Assembly (NCBI RefSeq): GCF_021474685.1
Contig: NZ_JAKEIT010000025.1
Span: forward strand, 1 to 38,193
DNA length: 38,193 nucleotides
Origin: Tetragenococcus halophilus
GTDB taxonomy: Bacteria; Bacillota; Bacilli; Lactobacillales; Enterococcaceae
Direction: 5' to 3'
Shown here: one piece after another, positions 34,116 through 38,193 of the stretch
How the letters are laid out: each line of letters starts with the position of its first letter
Numbering within the stretch: the stretch's first letter is position 1
Translations under genes and position numbers: made by a program
The notes under the pieces: model-generated
Seen by the model: the letters and a program-made list of their open reading frames with translations, nothing else
Databases searched by the model: none
What the model was told of the DNA's origin: nothing

Positions 34116-34997
34116 CTATAATAAATAAGTACTTGTGACATCCATCAATTCCTCGATAACGTGACTACCGTCTTCCACTGATGAATTCCCATCAGACAGA
34201 GCTACCGCGAGGTATTCATTATCTCCTTGTGATACTTTCCCGATACTTGTAACAATCCATTCGCCACTTACACCATCTGTTAACCAACCATTTTTAAAAG
34301 AAACATCATCTGAGCCGGCGTAAACGCCCCAACTTTGATCTTCATCGATTTGAGTCATTAAATCAATGATATCATCCTGAGATTCTTCTGAAATATAGTC
34401 TGATGGCAAATACAATTCTTTCAATAATTTCATTTGATCTTTGGCTGTTGTTGTACTGTTTCCCCAATTGCCTAAGTTCACGGTCGTATTGTTCATGCCC
34501 AATTCATCAAAAATGGTTTGTAAGGACTCAAACCCACCTAAAGATTCATTTAATAGCGCAGAAGTTGCGTCATTATCACTACTCAAAATCATGGAAGACA
34601 TCCGCTCTGTCTCTTCTTCTGTTAATTCTACTTGCGCATTTTCTTTTTCATGCAGTAATAACATGGCTACCGCGATTTTTACAATACTGGCAGTTTCATA
34701 TAGTCGATCTTTTTCATCATTGGTATAGCTATAAGTCTCTTCTGTATCGAGGTCATAAACTCTAAATTCTAAAGAATTAGGATACTCTTCGGCTAACTGA
34801 TCTCCTTTTTGTTGCAATTGCTCTTTAAGATCTTCCTTGTCTTTTTGCGGCTCATTTACGACTTCTTGGCTTGTTTCCGTAGTACTTTCTCTTGTTTTCT
34901 CTTCATTGGTTCCCATAGAACTTTCGTACCAAAAACCAACAGCTACAAGTAAAAGCACGCCTAATATCACGGGAAAAATTTTTAAAAACTTATTCAT
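34116..34997 (-). CDS. Class A beta-lactamase-like serine hydrolase
   Basis: 293 residues. An N-terminal membrane anchor (5-24) and an acidic linker (25-70) lead to the penicilloyl-serine transferase fold. Motifs: SIVK (Ser104, Lys107), SDN (140-142) and KNG (235-237) in place of KTG/KSG. No Glu166-type omega-loop motif is obvious. Membrane-anchored, facing outside. May be a true penicillinase, a cell-wall peptidase or a non-hydrolytic binding protein. ATG is preceded by GAGCGAGGCAATAAAGG. Single gene. Confidence 0.82.
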   Translation of the reverse strand: MNKFLKIFPVILGVLLLVAVGFWYESSMGTNEEKTRESTTETSQEVVNEPQKDKEDLKEQLQQKGDQLAEEYPNSLEFRVYDLDTEETYSYTNDEKDRLYETASIVKIAVAMLLLHEKENAQVELTEEETERMSSMILSSDNDATSALLNESLGGFESLQTIFDELGMNNTTVNLGNWGNSTTTAKDQMKLLKELYLPSDYISEESQDDIIDLMTQIDEDQSWGVYAGSDDVSFKNGWLTDGVSGEWIVTSIGKVSQGDNEYLAVALSDGNSSVEDGSHVIEELMDVTSTYLL

Positions 34998-35017
34998 CCT
35001 TTATTGCCTCGCTCTAT

Positions 35018-35112
35018 TCTTTTGTTTCTTTCTAAGAAGCCTGAACATTCCTCTGTTTTTCGTCTCTTTTGTTTCTTTCTAAGAAGCCTGAACATTCCTC
35101 TGTTTTTCGTCT
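35018..35112. repeat. Exact 47-base tandem duplication over the asnB end
   Basis: The sequence starting TCTTTTGTTTCTTTCTAAG occurs at 35018-35065 and again at 35065-35112 with identical bases, period 47. The second copy contains the last codons and the stop of asnB (ends 35079), the first lies in the gap to the beta-lactamase gene. A recent slippage or unequal crossover event. Confidence 0.85.
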
Positions 35113-36959
35113 ACAAAATAGACTTTATACCAAACAAGAAACGAGTAAAGGGTCCAAATCCGACGTCGCGCATCGATATCTTGTTGATAGTTTCGGTCTA
35201 ATAGATCTAAGATTTTTTCTTGGTCAAAAAATTCAGCTGCAAAATTAGCAGAGAATACTTCACGAACTTGTTTATAGAACTGTTCTTCATGTAACCAATC
35301 TTTAATCGGTACAGGGAATCCCAACTTTTTCCGATTCGCCCATTCATCAGGAAGATGACGGTGAGCTGCTTTACGAAAAGCATACTTGGTATTTTTACTA
35401 TTTAACAAATATTTGGTTGGAATTTTTTCAGCGACTTCCATTAAACGAATGTCTAACAACGGGGTCCGTGCTTCTAAGGAACTTGCCATCGTCATTTTAT
35501 CCGCTTTTAATAAGATATCTTTAGGCATCCATTGGTGCATATCTAGATACTGCATTTTTTTAAGTTCTGGCAAATCCGGTACTTTTTGATACTGTTTTTC
35601 CACAATATCATGCACGGACTCACTTTTTTGGTATTTCGGTTGCAAGTAATCGTCTGATTCCCTTTCATCAAAGACTTTGGCTTGTCCGATAAAGAAATCT
35701 TCCGCTGGAGCTACTGATTGATACAAGTGCAGTTTTCCATGAAAATTGCCTGTATGTTCTAAACGGCTTGCTAGACGATAACGGGACTTTTTAGATAATT
35801 TTTTCAATCCTTGGGCAAATACACGGACCATTTTCGAATTTGAAGAAAAACCATATTCTGTATAGCCTGCAAACAATTCGTCTGCACCTTCACCAGATAA
35901 AACAACTTTCACATGTTCACTGGCTAATTTCGCTAAAAAGTAAAGTGGAACGCACGATGCATTGGAAGACGGTTCATCTAAATGATATTGAATATCAGGA
36001 AAGGCATTGAAAGCTTCTTCAGATTCAATCACGCGAGAGTAGTTGTTTAGTTTTAAAATATCTGTTAATTTTTTGGCTTCGGAAGATTCGTTGTAAGTGT
36101 GTTTGCCAAAACCAATGGAAAACGTATATTTGGGCTGAGCAAGCGTGGTTACCAAACTGGAATCCACCCCACTGGAAAGGAACGTTCCAACTTCAACATC
36201 ACTAACCAAGTGAGCATTCGTTGTTTCTTGAACAGCTTGATCAATTAAGTCAACCGCTTCGTTTTCTGTCATGTTTTCTTCTGTATATTCAGGATCCCAG
36301 TATTGAGTAAAGGTTACCTCGCCATTTCTTATGTAAAAATAGTGGCCTTCTGGCACACGATAAACATCCTTAAAAAATGTTTCATCTGTAGCAGGGTATT
36401 GAAAAGTCATATAAGGTTTTAACGCACCTGGATTCACTTGCTTTTCAAAAGCTGGATGATCCAAAAAACTTTTTATTTCAGAGCCGAACATAAATGTATT
36501 ATTTTTATGATAATAATATAATGGCTTAATACCAAAATGATCTCTTGCTCCAAATAATTCTTGTTTTTCACGATCCCAGATAGCAAAGGTAAACATGCCA
36601 CGTAATTTTTTTACGATTTGAGTACCATATTCTTCGTAGCCGTGTAAAATAACTTCGGTATCCGCACTGGTCTTAAAAACATGACCTTTTTCTTGAAGAT
36701 CTTGTTGCAGTTCTTGATAGTTATAGATTTCTCCATTAAAAATGATCGCTTTTGAATCGTTTTCATTGAAAATGGGCTGGTTTCCTCCCTTTAAGTCAAT
36801 GATACTTAAACGTCGAAAGCCTAAAGCTACACCTTCATCAACAAATTGGCCTGTATTATCTGGTCCTCTATGTACAATTCTTGCCATCATTTCTTCTAGT
36901 TGTTCTGTTTTTTCATCTATAGAATAATTTGTATTCACAAATCCAACAATCCCACACAT
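35079..36959 (-). CDS. asnB: Asparagine synthase (glutamine-hydrolysing)
   Basis: Makes asparagine from aspartate, ATP and glutamine. 626 residues. The N-terminal class II glutaminase has Cys2 (MCGIVGF), RRLSIID and NGEIYN. The synthetase domain has the ATP motif SSGVDSS, VLSGEGADELFAGY and KADKMTMASSLEARTPLLD. Start ATG has AAAGGTGAAG upstream. Single-gene transcript. The gene's last codons lie in a 47-base tandem duplication. Cytosolic. Confidence 0.95.
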   Translation of the reverse strand: MCGIVGFVNTNYSIDEKTEQLEEMMARIVHRGPDNTGQFVDEGVALGFRRLSIIDLKGGNQPIFNENDSKAIIFNGEIYNYQELQQDLQEKGHVFKTSADTEVILHGYEEYGTQIVKKLRGMFTFAIWDREKQELFGARDHFGIKPLYYYHKNNTFMFGSEIKSFLDHPAFEKQVNPGALKPYMTFQYPATDETFFKDVYRVPEGHYFYIRNGEVTFTQYWDPEYTEENMTENEAVDLIDQAVQETTNAHLVSDVEVGTFLSSGVDSSLVTTLAQPKYTFSIGFGKHTYNESSEAKKLTDILKLNNYSRVIESEEAFNAFPDIQYHLDEPSSNASCVPLYFLAKLASEHVKVVLSGEGADELFAGYTEYGFSSNSKMVRVFAQGLKKLSKKSRYRLASRLEHTGNFHGKLHLYQSVAPAEDFFIGQAKVFDERESDDYLQPKYQKSESVHDIVEKQYQKVPDLPELKKMQYLDMHQWMPKDILLKADKMTMASSLEARTPLLDIRLMEVAEKIPTKYLLNSKNTKYAFRKAAHRHLPDEWANRKKLGFPVPIKDWLHEEQFYKQVREVFSANFAAEFFDQEKILDLLDRNYQQDIDARRRIWTLYSFLVWYKVYFVDEKQRNVQAS

Positions 36960-36983
36960 TAATTATCTTCACCTTTTCATTAA

Positions 36984-37011
36984 AGTTTAATTGAAATTCA
37001 GTTCAAGTCAA
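36984..37011 (-). promoter_or_regulatory. asnB promoter
   Basis: Minus-strand -35 TTGACT (37006-37011), 16 bases, -10 TAAACT (36984-36989), about 25 bases before the start codon. The stretch up to 37250 is AT-rich without other features. Confidence 0.5.
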
Positions 37012-37253
37012 TACTATTAATTTATCATATGAACGGATAATCACAAAATAATTAATAGTTAAATAACAGTAGAAAGTTTCTTTATCGATTAAATATATAT
37101 ATAAAGATTATTACGTTTTAAAACTCCTTATCACTAGTATTTAAAAAAATATAGTTTTCTGATAACATTTAATAAAAAAAACAATATGCTTTTTTTACAC
37201 AAATGACTAACACCTATACATTTGAAAAATAAAACAAAATTATACTAATTAAA

Positions 37254-37290
37254 AAATAGCCTGTCCTGCTTAAAACAGAACAGACTATTT
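37254..37290. terminator. Imperfect hairpin before membrane-protein remnant
   Basis: AAATAGCCTGTCCTG with CAGAACAGACTATTT, pairing with two mismatches around a TTAAAA-rich loop. Possible terminator of something deleted. Confidence 0.45.
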
Positions 37291-37298
37291 AGAATTGC

Positions 37299-37573
37299 TT
37301 AACTATCATCTACATTACTATCTTTGTACTGACTTTGATCTTACTAGTTATATCCCTTATGCTTGAACAAAATAGTTTTTTATTAAATTTTAGATTTGGC
37401 AATCTTTTAGTAGTAATGATTTCTTTGATTGTGTGCATAAGTTCTCTTATAAGTTATAAAAAAATAGAAATAAACTCAACCTGTTATTTTTTACTATCGG
37501 TTTAAGTCCATTACTTTTTGTTCATATAATCTTATTTTTGGTATATATTAATGCAATACCGTTAGTACCTTAA
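37299..37573 (+). pseudogene. Remnant of a small membrane protein
   Basis: Plus strand reads LTIIYITIFVLTLILLVISL, a second helix LLVVMISLIVCISSLI, then after a shift near 37497 LSPLLFVHIILFLVYINAIP and a stop. There is no start codon; a TAG precedes the first residues. Three membrane helices remain. Family not recognised. Confidence 0.6.
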
Positions 37574-37609
37574 TTAAACAACTCATAGCATCAACTACGA
37601 GTTGTTTAA
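37574..37609. terminator. Bidirectional hairpin
   Basis: TTAAACAACTC (37574-37584) with GAGTTGTTTAA (37599-37609), an 11-base perfect stem between converging genes. Confidence 0.7.
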
Positions 37610-37614
37610 CACCA

Positions 37615-37919
37615 TCACCTGCACGCCGGATCTGCATTAAGTTTCTCAACTCCTTCAGCTGAAACCTTATCTGTGTTGAGAGCAACACACTTTTCCCCCG
37701 AGTTAAACATTTTCTTTGGGTTTACTCCAATAATTAGGGTAATTGAATCAAAGTTTGTTACTTTCTTTGGATAGTATGCGCTTACATTGCACGCATCAAG
37801 CTCTTTTTTGTTCTTTTCTACTTCAATTAGTTTTTCTGTAAATGTTACTTCTTTCTTTTTTAATTCTTCCTTTAATAATTTAAAAAAAGGACATAAAACC
37901 AATGTATATATTCGATCAT
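37615..37919 (-). pseudogene. Frameshifted protein downstream of Cys-rich peptide
   Basis: An ATG at 37919 with AGAGGAAAA just before it opens MIEYIHWFYVLFLNY and then a stop; a shift at the 7-base T run (plus 37882-37888) gives FKLLKEELKKKEVTF and on to KLNADPACR, stop at 37615. About 100 residues joined, with a hydrophobic start, a Lys/Glu helix and Cys in the second half. Alternatively a TTG at 37902 without ribosome site starts the long frame. No family recognised. It lies 20 bases after the cysteine-rich peptide gene. Confidence 0.55.
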
Positions 37920-37938
37920 TTTTCCTCTAAATCTTTTA

Positions 37939-38109
37939 CTAACAACATCTTCTATTAAATGCTTTGTTACCGTTGAGAAATACCTTGTATTCTCCATAAC
38001 ATTTCGAATTTGCTACACAACAACAAATATGCTTTTGATAACCGAATTCATATTGTGGACCAACTTCACCGTTTCGACTTACAGTTTCTTCTTTTTTAAC
38101 TTGGCTCAT
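37939..38109 (-). CDS. Small cysteine-rich peptide, 56 residues
   Basis: Starts MSQVKKEETVSRNGEVGPQY at 38109 after GAGAGGGGATG. The first half is hydrophilic and Cys-free, the second has six Cys (29, 30, 31, 37, 55, 56: ICCCVANSKCYG and RRCC at the end). No signal peptide. Layout recalls a leader plus Cys-rich core peptide, or a small metal-binding protein. No maturation gene is visible within the window, which ends 84 bases upstream. No family recognised. Confidence 0.65.
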   Translation of the reverse strand: MSQVKKEETVSRNGEVGPQYEFGYQKHICCCVANSKCYGEYKVFLNGNKAFNRRCC

Positions 38110-38193
38110 ACTTTCATCCCCTCTCTTCATACTCTTCAAAGAAAAAGAATGATGATTTAACAACCGTAAAAATTAAAAAAATTTTTTCTAATT

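Noticed and set aside
34403-34765. 120-codon open frame opposite the beta-lactamase-like gene
   Set aside because: Antisense to a well-supported gene with clear motifs; no ribosome site and low-complexity composition.

Overview
The window reads as chromosome of a low-GC Gram-positive lactic acid bacterium of the Enterococcaceae, most likely a halotolerant Tetragenococcus or a close Enterococcus relative (inference). Grounds: strong AGGAGG-type ribosome sites and frequent TTG starts; a mannitol operon, RNase J2 and a BusR-BusA glycine-betaine system of Lactobacillales type; very acidic exported proteins. No tRNA, rRNA, CRISPR array or intact insertion sequence was seen.

Layout. 0-3.6 kb: repeat block, a DUF1858-DUF438 operon (minus) and a fumarate-reductase-like flavoprotein lipoprotein (plus). 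3.6-9.8 kb: an amino-acid permease followed by a TIM-barrel isomerase gene broken by one in-frame stop, an aldo/keto reductase, then a plus-strand operon of fructosamine-kinase-like protein, SDR and PHP phosphatase. 9.8-14.4 kb: an unlisted 57-residue charged protein gene, a pRiA4b ORF-3-like protein, and the ytkL-ytoI-nrnA operon. 14.8-21.2 kb: nagB under a NagR-like operator, and mtlA-mtlR-mtlF-mtlD with a cre-like site; MtlA carries two tandem EIIB domains. 21.5-25.2 kb: RNase J2 and a DASS-family anion transporter, separated by palindromic repeats. 25.4-27.3 kb: a zinc-starvation operon (Zn-free S14 and L32 paralogues plus an unknown 126-residue protein) behind a near-perfect Zur box. 27.3-32.8 kb: a frameshifted remnant, a lipoprotein, and the osmoprotectant system busAB-busAA with its regulator busR. 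32.8-38.2 kb: two small unknown proteins, an IS4-type transposase wreck, a class A beta-lactamase-like protein, asnB, a membrane-protein remnant, and a small cysteine-rich peptide gene upstream of a frameshifted partner.

Working together: mannitol uptake (MtlA/F), oxidation (MtlD) and control (MtlR, CcpA) form one unit next to amino-sugar catabolism (NagB). BusR with BusAA/BusAB forms a c-di-AMP-linked osmotic response. Zur, S14 and L32 form a zinc-sparing response. The intergenic regions carry several unrelated repeat families, and four broken genes point to active gene decay in the 25-38 kb part.
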